Assembly (NCBI GenBank): GCA_020850945.1
Contig: JADZDR010000037.1
Span: forward strand, 1-48,815
Source: Acidimicrobiia bacterium
GTDB taxonomy: Bacteria; Actinomycetota; Acidimicrobiia; UBA2766
DNA length: 48,815 bases
Direction: 5' to 3'
Every line of letters begins with the position of its first letter. Position 1 is the first letter of the stretch. The notes below the pieces were generated by a model. It was not told the DNA's origin and made no database searches. It saw only the letters and a list, made by a program, of their open reading frames with translations. Both the position numbers and the translations under genes were made by a program. This document shows, in pieces, positions 42,287 through 48,815 of the stretch.

Positions 42287-42761
42287 CTCTGCTCGCTCCT
42301 TCCGCGACCTCGCCGGCTGCGGCCTCCTGGCCCCTGCCCATGCCCACGAACTTCGCCATCGTGACCTTGCGGTACTTGAACCTCCACTCACCGTCGACAC
42401 GCACGTAGCGGTCGTCGTACCAGCCCCAGCCCATGAGCCGCTTGCCGTCGACGACGGCACGCAGATCGAGGTAGCACGTTCCGGTGGCCGTGTCGCCGTC
42501 GAGGTCGATCACGTGGCCGTGGACGAAGGGGCGGAACTCGTCGACATCGAGCATCTCCGCGAACGCCTCGAGGAGCTCGGCCTTGCCGCGGATGGTGGGG
42601 CGGGTCATGGTGTCCATCTCGGCGTCGTCGGCGAAGAGGGCCCCGATGGCCTCTATGTCGTTGCGCCACACGTTGTGCGCGTACAAGTTCACGAGGTCTC
42701 GGATCGCGTCGCGATCCACGAGGTCGCGCAGGCGGGTGTCGAACGTCTCGTCAGGTCGCAT
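42279..42761 (-). CDS. NTF2-like (SnoaL-type) protein
   Basis: A 160-residue cone-shaped alpha+beta barrel protein of the NTF2/SnoaL superfamily: LVDRDAIRDLVNLYAHNVWRNDIEAIGALFADDAEMD at the start, then FRPFVHGHVIDLDGDTATGTCYLDLRA and MGWGWYDDRYVRVDGEWRFKYRKV. An Asp-His pair suited to acid-base catalysis is possible (DD..E in the first helix-loop; H in VHGH). Relatives include ketosteroid isomerases and dehydratases. It is the first gene of a minus-strand operon with a promoter shared in mirror image with the divergent CoA-transferase. Confidence 0.9.
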   Translation of the reverse strand: MRPDETFDTRLRDLVDRDAIRDLVNLYAHNVWRNDIEAIGALFADDAEMDTMTRPTIRGKAELLEAFAEMLDVDEFRPFVHGHVIDLDGDTATGTCYLDLRAVVDGKRLMGWGWYDDRYVRVDGEWRFKYRKVTMAKFVGMGRGQEAAAGEVAEGASRDD

Positions 42762-42771
42762 GGTCGAAAGA

Positions 42772-42811
42772 ATCCTACCGTATCTTGTGATTTCTGACCA
42801 TCTGGTAGGAT
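42772..42811. promoter_or_regulatory. Divergent promoter with mirror-image -10 boxes
   Basis: ATCCTACC (42772-42779) and GGTAGGAT (42804-42811) form a perfect 8-bp inverted repeat 24 bases apart. Each arm holds a -10-like TAGGAT: on the plus strand 42806-42811, six bases before ATG 42818 (leaderless), and on the minus strand 42772-42777, ten bases before ATG 42761. The -35 elements are weak on both sides (TTGTGA 42785-42790 on the plus strand at 15 bp). The same arms could bind a dimeric regulator that blocks both promoters. Confidence 0.55.
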
Positions 42812-42817
42812 AACTGC

Positions 42818-45226
42818 ATGAGCAGGGCTCTCGAAGACGTGGTCGTGGTCGATCTCACGACGGAGTACTGGTCCGGCCTCGCCGGCGCATTCCTCGGCGA
42901 CTTCGGCGCCGACGTCATCCGTGTCGAGAACCTCTCGGAGCCACGGAGAGATCCGGATCGGGACGGCCTTCACCCCCGCGAGCCGATCAACGCGGAAGCC
43001 GAGTTGATCCACCGCAACAAACGCGGCGTCGCCCTCGACCTCACCGACGAGACGGACCGGGAGCGGTTCACGCGCCTCGTCGCCGCCGCCGACGTCTTCC
43101 TCACGGACCTTCCCTTCGCGACGCTGGACGCGCGGGGCTGGGATCCGTCGTCGCTGCAACAGGTGCGGGCGGACCTCGTCTATGCACGTGGATCCGGATT
43201 CGGTCCGCACGGGCCCGACCGTGACCTCCCCGCCCTCGACGAGCTCGCCGCCGCCCGCACCGGGGTGATGCCGACGCTTCCGGAACCGGGCGAGCCACCC
43301 GTGTACACGGCAGTCGGGCAGATGTACACGGCAGCCATGCTCGCGCTCGGGGTCGTCCTCGCCCTCCGCCACAGGAACCGCACCGGCGAAGGGCAGGTGG
43401 TCGACGCATCCCTGTTCTCCGGAAACCTCTACGCCGCGAGCCTCACACTCGACGCCTACCTCGCCATGCGGGACGATCGCCTGTCCGAGCCGGTCGCCCG
43501 CCTCGACGCCGGCAATCCGATGAGCGGCGCGAGCCTCGCCTACCCCACGTCGGACGGGCGCTGGATCACGCTCACGATGCCCGACTCGGACAGGTGGTGG
43601 CCCGCCTTCTCCGAAGCTGTCGGCCTCGACGTCGACGATCCCCGCTTCGACACGCACGACAAGCGCTGTGGCCCGAGCCGGCTCGAGATGATGCACCTCC
43701 TCGACGGCATCTTCGCACAGCAGCCCGGCACCCACTGGCGCAAGGTGTTCGACGAGAAGCGGCTGTCCGCCGACGTGATGGAGAAGTACGACTACCCCGC
43801 CGGAGACGAGCAGGCCTACCTGAACCGGTTCGTCCTCGAGCTCGACCACCCGAGCTACGGCCGCTTCCGGAGTCTTGGCTTCCCGATCCACATGAGCGAG
43901 ACGCCGGCCCGCCTGCGCCGCCTCGCGCCCTGTGCCGGACAGCACACCGACGAGGTGTTCGACGAGATCTCCGTACGCAACATGACTCCCCGGGACGGTG
44001 GCCCGGAGGGCGACGCAGCCACGGCCGCCCTCGACGGCATCCGCGTCCTCGATGCGACCGTCTGGTTCCAGGGACCGGTCTGCGCCCAGCACCTCGCCGA
44101 CTTCGGGGCGGAGGTCATCCACGTCGAGCGACCCGAGACAGGCGACCAGGCGCGAGGCGTGCGCAGCATCAACGCCGTGCCGGTGGCCGACTGGAACCAG
44201 TACTTCCAGGTCGTGAACCGCAACAAGAAGAGCCTGGCGGTCGATCTCAAGTCCGACGGTGGGCGTGAGCTCATGCACCGCCTCGTCGCCGAGTCCGACG
44301 TGTTCCTCTGGAACCAGGGGATGGGCGGCTTGAAGAAGCTCGGCCTCGACTACGAGACGCTGTCGTCGATCAACCCGCGGCTCGTGTATGCGACGAACAG
44401 CGGCTACGGCCACCTCGGTTCGGATCGACCCGCCTTCGACATGACCGTGCAGGCCCTGACCGGCATCATGACGCGGCTCAGCGAACCGGGACAGCCTCCC
44501 GTGTACCTGGGATTGGGCGCCGGAGACGCCTACGGCGGCCTCCTCTCCGCCCTCGGTATCGTCCTCGCCCTACACCGGCGCGAGCAGACGGGACGGGGCC
44601 AGCACATCGACGCCTCCCTCTACGGCGCGCAGCTCTTCCTCGCGGCGCCGAGCCTGCAGCCCTTCCTCGCAACCGGGAATCCCTTCTACACCGACCAGCA
44701 CGCCCGCCACGACGCCCGCAACCCGCTCTGGAACCGGTACCGGGCACAGGACCGCTGGATGTTCCTCTGTCTCGAGAACACGGACGAGAACTGGTCGCGC
44801 CTGTGCGTCGCCCTCGAGACCGACGATCTCCGCGGCGATGACCGCTTCGCGACGGCGGAGCAACGTGCCCGCGAGAACGGAGCCCTCGTCGACGCTCTCG
44901 ACTCCGCCTTCGCGGCACGCGACGCGCAGGCATGGACGGAACGGCTGCGGGCCGCAGGCATCCCCGCGGCCCCGATCGACTCGTTCCGTGACGTGGCCGA
45001 GGACGAGCAGGCATGGGCCAACGACTACTTCACGCGGGGGAACTGCACCGAGGTGAACCGCGAGGTCGAGTTCCGCGGCCTGCCGCTCACGCTCTCCCGG
45101 ACGCCGGGACGCGTCGAGAGCCTCGGACCCGAGCTCGGCCAGGACACGGAGCTCATCCTCTTCGACACCCTCGGGTACACGTGGGACGAGATCGGCGCGC
45201 TCAAGGCGAGCGGGGCGATTCCGTGA
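42818..45226 (+). CDS. Fused two-domain CaiB/BaiF CoA-transferase, N-half Asp replaced
   Basis: An 802-residue tandem CaiB/BaiF protein; domains span about 1-390 and 403-802. Gap-free alignment of its two halves around the catalytic site shows VGQMYTAAMLALGVVLAL (Gln168) against AGDAYGGLLSALGIVLAL (Asp570). The first half thus lacks the aspartate that forms the acyl anhydride, while the second keeps it; the flanking TG.GQ..DASL motifs are intact in both. In this fusion only one active centre should work and the other may be structural. ATG 42818 sits six bases after a -10-like box. The stop overlaps the next CoA-transferase gene. Confidence 0.93.
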   Translation: MSRALEDVVVVDLTTEYWSGLAGAFLGDFGADVIRVENLSEPRRDPDRDGLHPREPINAEAELIHRNKRGVALDLTDETDRERFTRLVAAADVFLTDLPFATLDARGWDPSSLQQVRADLVYARGSGFGPHGPDRDLPALDELAAARTGVMPTLPEPGEPPVYTAVGQMYTAAMLALGVVLALRHRNRTGEGQVVDASLFSGNLYAASLTLDAYLAMRDDRLSEPVARLDAGNPMSGASLAYPTSDGRWITLTMPDSDRWWPAFSEAVGLDVDDPRFDTHDKRCGPSRLEMMHLLDGIFAQQPGTHWRKVFDEKRLSADVMEKYDYPAGDEQAYLNRFVLELDHPSYGRFRSLGFPIHMSETPARLRRLAPCAGQHTDEVFDEISVRNMTPRDGGPEGDAATAALDGIRVLDATVWFQGPVCAQHLADFGAEVIHVERPETGDQARGVRSINAVPVADWNQYFQVVNRNKKSLAVDLKSDGGRELMHRLVAESDVFLWNQGMGGLKKLGLDYETLSSINPRLVYATNSGYGHLGSDRPAFDMTVQALTGIMTRLSEPGQPPVYLGLGAGDAYGGLLSALGIVLALHRREQTGRGQHIDASLYGAQLFLAAPSLQPFLATGNPFYTDQHARHDARNPLWNRYRAQDRWMFLCLENTDENWSRLCVALETDDLRGDDRFATAEQRARENGALVDALDSAFAARDAQAWTERLRAAGIPAAPIDSFRDVAEDEQAWANDYFTRGNCTEVNREVEFRGLPLTLSRTPGRVESLGPELGQDTELILFDTLGYTWDEIGALKASGAIP

Positions 45227-46404
45227 CCGCCGGCGCAGCGGGCGCCGGCACGGGACCGCTGTCCGGGCTACGCGTCCTCGACGTCTCGTCCATGATGGCT
45301 GGGCCGTACGCGGCCACCCTCCTCGGCGACATGGGCGCGGACGTGATCAAGGTCGAGTCGAGTCGCGGGGACGACAGCCGCAATCTGGGGCCGACGCGGG
45401 GCGGGGAGCGATCCGCGTTCCTGAGCCTGAACCGCTCGAAGCGGGACATCATCCTCGAGCTCGATCAGCCGCGGGCGCGCGAGGTGTTCGGGCGTCTCGT
45501 CGGCACGAGTGACGTCCTGATCACGAACGTGCGCGAACCGGCGTTGTCGCGTCTCGGCCTCGACTACGACAGCATCCGGTCGCATCGGGAGGACATCGTG
45601 TGGGCGGGGGTCACAGCGTTCGGGACGGACGGTCCCTACGCGGGCCGTCCCGGCATCGACTTCCTCATCCAGGGCTACGGGGGACTCCTCGCGCTCACGG
45701 GCAAACCCGGCGCACCGTCCGTGCGTGTGACCGTGCCCCTCATCGACGCCCTCGCGTCCGCGCTCGTCTGCACGGGGGTGCTCGCCGCCCTGCGGGTGCG
45801 GGACGAGACAGGACACGGCCAGCGCGTCGACGTCTCCCTCCTCGATGCGCTCATCCACGCCCAAGCCGCCGGGCTCGGCAGCTACCTCGTCACAGGCACC
45901 GAGACGCCGCGCACCGGCAACCGCAGCCTCTACTTCGCACCGTCGGGCATTTACCCGGCGCGGGATGGGCGCGAGGTCGTGATCACGTGCCCGTCGCAAC
46001 GCTTCTTCGAGAAGCTGTGCGCGGCGCTGGACACCGACTGGCTCGACGACCCGCGCTACGCGACGCTCGACGTGCGCATGGACCACCAGGACGCGCTCGA
46101 CGCCGACATCACCGCGATCACGACGCAGCTCGATGCCGCCGCCCTCATCGAGAGACTCGTCGCCGCCGATGTGCCGACCGCACCCGTGAACTCGATGGCG
46201 GAAGTCGCCGCGGACCCTCAGATCCTCCACAACGGCATGATCGCCGACGTCGCGCACGCAACCCTCGGCGAGGTGACGGTGACGGGCGTGCCGATCCGCT
46301 TCGGTGGGACGACTACGGGTGTCGATCGCCCTCCCCCCGTCCACGGCGCGCACACGGCGGAGATCCTCGCCGAGCTCGGCTTTCCGCCAGACGCTCTCGG
46401 GTGA
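45223..46404 (+). CDS. Single-domain CaiB/BaiF family III CoA-transferase
   Basis: A 393-residue family III CoA-transferase of normal length: LRVLDVSSMMAGPYAATLLGDMGADVIKVES at the start, the catalytic Asp at about 175 (VPLIDALASALVCTGVLAALR) and ETGHGQRVDVSLLDA. The fold is an interlocked dimer. GTG 45223 overlaps the fused CoA-transferase stop as GTGA, so the two are made together and might form a mixed complex. It is followed by the palindromic repeat element. Confidence 0.93.
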   Translation: MTAGAAGAGTGPLSGLRVLDVSSMMAGPYAATLLGDMGADVIKVESSRGDDSRNLGPTRGGERSAFLSLNRSKRDIILELDQPRAREVFGRLVGTSDVLITNVREPALSRLGLDYDSIRSHREDIVWAGVTAFGTDGPYAGRPGIDFLIQGYGGLLALTGKPGAPSVRVTVPLIDALASALVCTGVLAALRVRDETGHGQRVDVSLLDALIHAQAAGLGSYLVTGTETPRTGNRSLYFAPSGIYPARDGREVVITCPSQRFFEKLCAALDTDWLDDPRYATLDVRMDHQDALDADITAITTQLDAAALIERLVAADVPTAPVNSMAEVAADPQILHNGMIADVAHATLGEVTVTGVPIRFGGTTTGVDRPPPVHGAHTAEILAELGFPPDALG

Positions 46405-46413
46405 GGCGACGAC

Positions 46414-46498
46414 GACCGCCCTCCTCACACCCACCCACTCTGGGTACCTGAGCGGCGATATATCGCCGCTCAGGTACCCAGACTGGGTGGGACTCACG
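46414..46498. repeat. 85-bp palindromic repeat element, copy 1
   Basis: Starts 10 bases after the CoA-transferase stop. The core 46439-46482 is a perfect palindrome with centre GATATATC (46457-46464), and the pairing extends over 46430-46491 with one mismatch. The same element recurs at 48732-48815: the core differs at one base, both begin GACCGCCCTCCTC and both end GACTCACG. A REP-like or terminator-like hairpin is possible; there is no T-run and no transposase. Confidence 0.85.
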
Positions 46499-46528
46499 CC
46501 GGAGTCGCACGGTCCGTCTTGACCTGCG

Positions 46529-46537
46529 TGCTATATC
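46529..46537 (+). promoter_or_regulatory. Possible extended -10 promoter of the phosphoesterase gene
   Basis: TG-C-TATATC has the extended -10 form and lies about 22 bases before ATG 46559, leaving room for the GGGGAGGCGGAG ribosome site. TTGACC at 46519-46524 is too close to serve as its -35. Confidence 0.28.
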
Positions 46538-46558
46538 TCTCCGCGCGGGGAGGCGGAG

Positions 46559-48733
46559 ATGTCCAGTCATGTGGCAAGGAGACTGTGGTGGCCGGTGTCA
46601 GGCCTTGTCCTCGCAGTCTTGCTTCTCGCCCCGCTCGCCGGCGGTGACCCGGGCAGGGCGGCCGAGTCGACACCGAGATCGCTGATCGCAGCGGGTGCGG
46701 TGTGGCGCTACCTCGACAACGGCTCCAACCAGGGCACAGCGTGGCGCCAGCCCACGTTCGACGACACAACCTGGAAGAGCGGCCGCGCCGAACTCGGCTA
46801 CGGAGACGGCGACGAGACCACCGTCGTGAGCTACGGCCCCAACCCCAACAACCGCTACGTCACGACCTACTTCCGCCACAGCTTCGAGATCGCCGACCCG
46901 AGCGACGTCACCCGCCTCGACCTCGGCCTGCGCCGCGACGACGGCGCCGTCGTCTACCTCAACGGCACCGAGGTCGCCCGCTCCAACATGCCCTCGGGCA
47001 CGATCGGCTACGGCACCTACGCCGTCACCTGGGACACGTCCGAGACCGCCTACATGCCCTTCAGCCCACCCCCCGGCCTCCTCCGCCTCGGTACCAACAC
47101 CGTCGCCGTCGAGGTCCACCAGACCTGGAGAACGAGCAGCGACGTCAGCTTCGACCTCACCCTCACCGCCACCACGGCACCACCACCCACGACAACGACA
47201 ACCACGACAACGGCACCACCCACAACGACGACGACCACGACGACGACAGCACCACCCACAACGACGACGACCACGACGACGACAGCACCACCCACAACAA
47301 CGACCACGACGACGACCACGACACTGCCGACTCCGACGCCGTCGTCGTTGATTCCAGCCGGTGCGATGTGGCGCTATCTCGACAACGGATCGAACCAGGG
47401 CACGGCGTGGCGACAGACCACGTTCGTCGACACAGCCTGGAAGAGCGGACCTGCCGAGCTCGGCTACGGCGACGGTGACGAGGACACGGTCGTGAGCTAC
47501 GGACCCAACCCCAACAACCGCTACGTCACGACCTACTTCCGCCACAACTTCGAGATCACCGACCCGAGCGACGTCACCCGCCTCGACCTCGGCCTGCGCC
47601 GCGACGACGGCGCAGTCGTCTACCTCAATGGCACCGAGGTCGCCCGCTCCAACCTGCCCTCGGGCACCATCGACTACCGCACCTACGCCGTCACGTGGGA
47701 CACGTCCGAGACCGCCTTCATGCCCTTCAGCCCGTCTCCCGGCCTCCTCCACGCCGGCACCAACACGATCGCCGTCGAAGTCCACCAAACCTGGATCACG
47801 AGCAGCGACGTCAGCTTCGACCTCACCCTCACCACGACACCACCACCCACCACAACCTCCACCACCACGACGACGACGACGACCACGACGACGACCACCA
47901 CCACCACGACGACCACCACGACAACGCTGCCTCCGAGTCCCCCCACCTCCCCCCTCCTCGCCGCGGGTGACATCGCCCGCTGTGAAAGCTCGGCTGACGA
48001 ACAGGTCGCCGACGTCCTCGACGGACAGGCCGGTACGTTCCTGCCGCTCGGCGACCTCGCTTACCCGCAAGGCACGACTGCCGAGTTCCGGGACTGCTAC
48101 GACCCGCGGTTCGGCCCCCACAAGAGCCGCACAAGGCCCGTGCCCGGGAACCACGAGTACTACACGTCGGGTGCCGCACCCTATTACGCGTACTTCGGTC
48201 CCCTGGCGGGCACACCCGGTCAAGGCTGGTACAGCTACGACATCGGGAACTGGCACGTCGTCGCCTTGAACTCGAACTGCCCGAAGATCGGTTGGTGCGG
48301 GGACGGCAGCCCGCAGTACGAATGGCTCGAGACAGATCTCGCCGCCAACACCAAGGCGTGCGTGGCCGCATACTGGCACCACGCCCCCTGGTCGTCCGAA
48401 GCCGGCTACGACACCGAGGACATGCAGCAGATCCTCTCCCTGCTCACGGGTGAAGGCCTCGACTTCCTCCTCGCCGGCCACGCCCACCTCTACGAGCGTT
48501 TCGCGCGCATGAACCCCGCCGGGGAGGTCGATCCGAGCGGCTTCCGCACCTTCGTCGTCGGCACGGGCGGTGCGACCCTGCGCAGCTTCGGGCCCATCGT
48601 CACGGGATCGGAGGCCCGCAACGCCACGGATCGCGGCCTGTTGCGAGTCGAGCTCGACGCGAACGGATACACGTGGCAGTTCCTGCCGGTAGCAGGCGGC
48701 ACATACGCGGACACCGGAACCGACACCTGCTGA
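46559..48733 (+). CDS. Secreted metallophosphoesterase with duplicated beta-sandwich modules and Thr-rich linkers
   Basis: A 724-residue exported protein. A signal peptide (MSSHVARRLWWPVSGLVLAVLLLAPLAG) precedes two nearly identical modules (about 42-203 and 264-425; W.YLDNGSNQGTAWRQ, then RRDDGAVVYLNGTEVARSN), probably jelly-roll binding domains. Each is followed by a long Thr/Pro linker. The C-terminal domain (about 461-724) is a calcineurin-like/purple-acid-type phosphoesterase with GDIA, GDLAY, GNHEY, HHAPW and GHAHLYERF. It likely removes phosphate from extracellular esters while bound to a surface or polymer. It has its own ribosome site and sits between two palindromic repeats, apart from the CoA cluster. 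No cell-wall anchor is seen. Confidence 0.93.
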   Translation: MSSHVARRLWWPVSGLVLAVLLLAPLAGGDPGRAAESTPRSLIAAGAVWRYLDNGSNQGTAWRQPTFDDTTWKSGRAELGYGDGDETTVVSYGPNPNNRYVTTYFRHSFEIADPSDVTRLDLGLRRDDGAVVYLNGTEVARSNMPSGTIGYGTYAVTWDTSETAYMPFSPPPGLLRLGTNTVAVEVHQTWRTSSDVSFDLTLTATTAPPPTTTTTTTTAPPTTTTTTTTTAPPTTTTTTTTTAPPTTTTTTTTTTLPTPTPSSLIPAGAMWRYLDNGSNQGTAWRQTTFVDTAWKSGPAELGYGDGDEDTVVSYGPNPNNRYVTTYFRHNFEITDPSDVTRLDLGLRRDDGAVVYLNGTEVARSNLPSGTIDYRTYAVTWDTSETAFMPFSPSPGLLHAGTNTIAVEVHQTWITSSDVSFDLTLTTTPPPTTTSTTTTTTTTTTTTTTTTTTTTTTLPPSPPTSPLLAAGDIARCESSADEQVADVLDGQAGTFLPLGDLAYPQGTTAEFRDCYDPRFGPHKSRTRPVPGNHEYYTSGAAPYYAYFGPLAGTPGQGWYSYDIGNWHVVALNSNCPKIGWCGDGSPQYEWLETDLAANTKACVAAYWHHAPWSSEAGYDTEDMQQILSLLTGEGLDFLLAGHAHLYERFARMNPAGEVDPSGFRTFVVGTGGATLRSFGPIVTGSEARNATDRGLLRVELDANGYTWQFLPVAGGTYADTGTDTC
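46682..47833 (+). repeat. In-frame tandem duplication within the phosphoesterase gene
   Basis: Two 486-bp copies (46682-47167 and 47348-47833) are offset by exactly 666 bp (222 codons), with no insertion or deletion between them and few differences. The spacer is an ACN-rich Thr/Pro linker (about 47168-47330) with three repeated Ala-Pro-Pro interruptions. A second ACN-rich run follows copy 2 (about 47834-47930). Confidence 0.88.
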
Positions 48734-48815
48734 CCGCCCTCCTCTCAACCCCCCGTCTGGGTACCTGAGCGGCGATATATCGCCGCACAGGTACCCAGAC
48801 CGTGCGAGACTCACG
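48732..48815. repeat. Palindromic repeat element, copy 2 (at window end)
   Basis: Begins inside the phosphoesterase stop codon. The palindrome 48755-48800 has the same GATATATC centre (48774-48781) and one mismatch (A48768 against A48787). It is in direct orientation relative to copy 1 and may extend past the window edge. Confidence 0.82.

Noticed and set aside
46519-46524. TTGACC as the -35 of the phosphoesterase promoter
   Set aside because: The only good -10 (TATATC, 46532-46537) is 7 bp away, far too close.
47168-47930. Regular short repeats that could suggest a CRISPR or tandem-repeat array
   Set aside because: The periodicity comes from ACN Thr codons and Ala-Pro-Pro interruptions in a coding linker; there are no spacers of constant size.
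46598-48814. A 738-codon minus-strand open frame opposite the phosphoesterase
   Set aside because: Its Val/Gly runs are the mirror of the Thr linkers; the plus strand has a signal peptide and complete phosphoesterase motifs.
1-48815. tRNA, rRNA, integrase or insertion sequence
   Set aside because: Looked for cloverleaf-like sequences, transposase motifs and terminal repeats with target duplications; none was convincing.

Overview
The window is G+C-rich DNA from a bacterium, most likely an actinomycete. Pointers to this are the run of LLM (F420/FMN-type) oxidoreductases, a TIGR03086 (mycothiol-isomerase-like) protein, 13E12-type DUF222/HNH genes, a SOS box of the mycobacterial/Gram-positive form, promoters placed to give leaderless mRNAs, and many family III CoA-transferases. 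An uncultured Acidimicrobiia-like lineage would fit, but that is inference. No rRNA, tRNA, CRISPR array or transposase was seen.

Layout. 1-3.7 kb is an accessory strip: the 3' part of a DUF222/HNH gene that lacks its HNH core, an Old Yellow Enzyme, a ribbon-helix-helix antitoxin whose toxin is frameshifted, and an intact VapBC pair. 3.7-5.2 kb holds a compact ArsR - SRPBCC - TIGR03086 operon with a near-consensus leaderless promoter and two dyad operators. 5.2-27.7 kb is a long minus-strand series of mostly overlapping genes: FAD enzyme, acyl-CoA synthetase, four LLM oxidoreductases, two acyl-CoA dehydrogenases, an OYE/FAD reductase, an amidohydrolase-fold protein, a MaoC-like dehydratase, a fused CoA-transferase, an SDR, a block 'small protein - FAD enzyme - FAD enzyme - small protein', and a wax-ester-synthase-like acyltransferase. 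27.7-32.9 kb runs on the plus strand: VOC protein, TetR regulator, APH-like kinase, DUF6285-like protein, SDR, CrtC-like lipocalin-fold protein, SDR. 33.0-34.8 kb has a doubtful small ORF and an intact DUF222/HNH gene behind a SOS box set in a 46-bp perfect palindrome. 34.9-42.8 kb is again minus strand: YtcJ-like amidohydrolase, FAD enzyme, fused CoA-transferase, acyl-CoA synthetase, a conserved small protein and an NTF2-like protein. A shared divergent promoter separates these from two plus-strand CoA-transferases (42.8-46.4 kb). The window ends with a secreted metallophosphoesterase bracketed by two copies of an 85-bp palindromic element.

How the genes fit together. The core (5.2-46.4 kb) looks like one catabolic region working on CoA thioesters of a hydrophobic, probably cyclic or isoprenoid acid. 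CoA synthetases and CoA-transferases would load CoA. Acyl-CoA dehydrogenases, a MaoC-like hydratase and SDRs would do beta-oxidation-like steps. OYE, phytoene-desaturase-like and LLM enzymes would do ring or double-bond redox chemistry. The TetR and ArsR proteins are the local regulators. The substrate cannot be read from the sequence.
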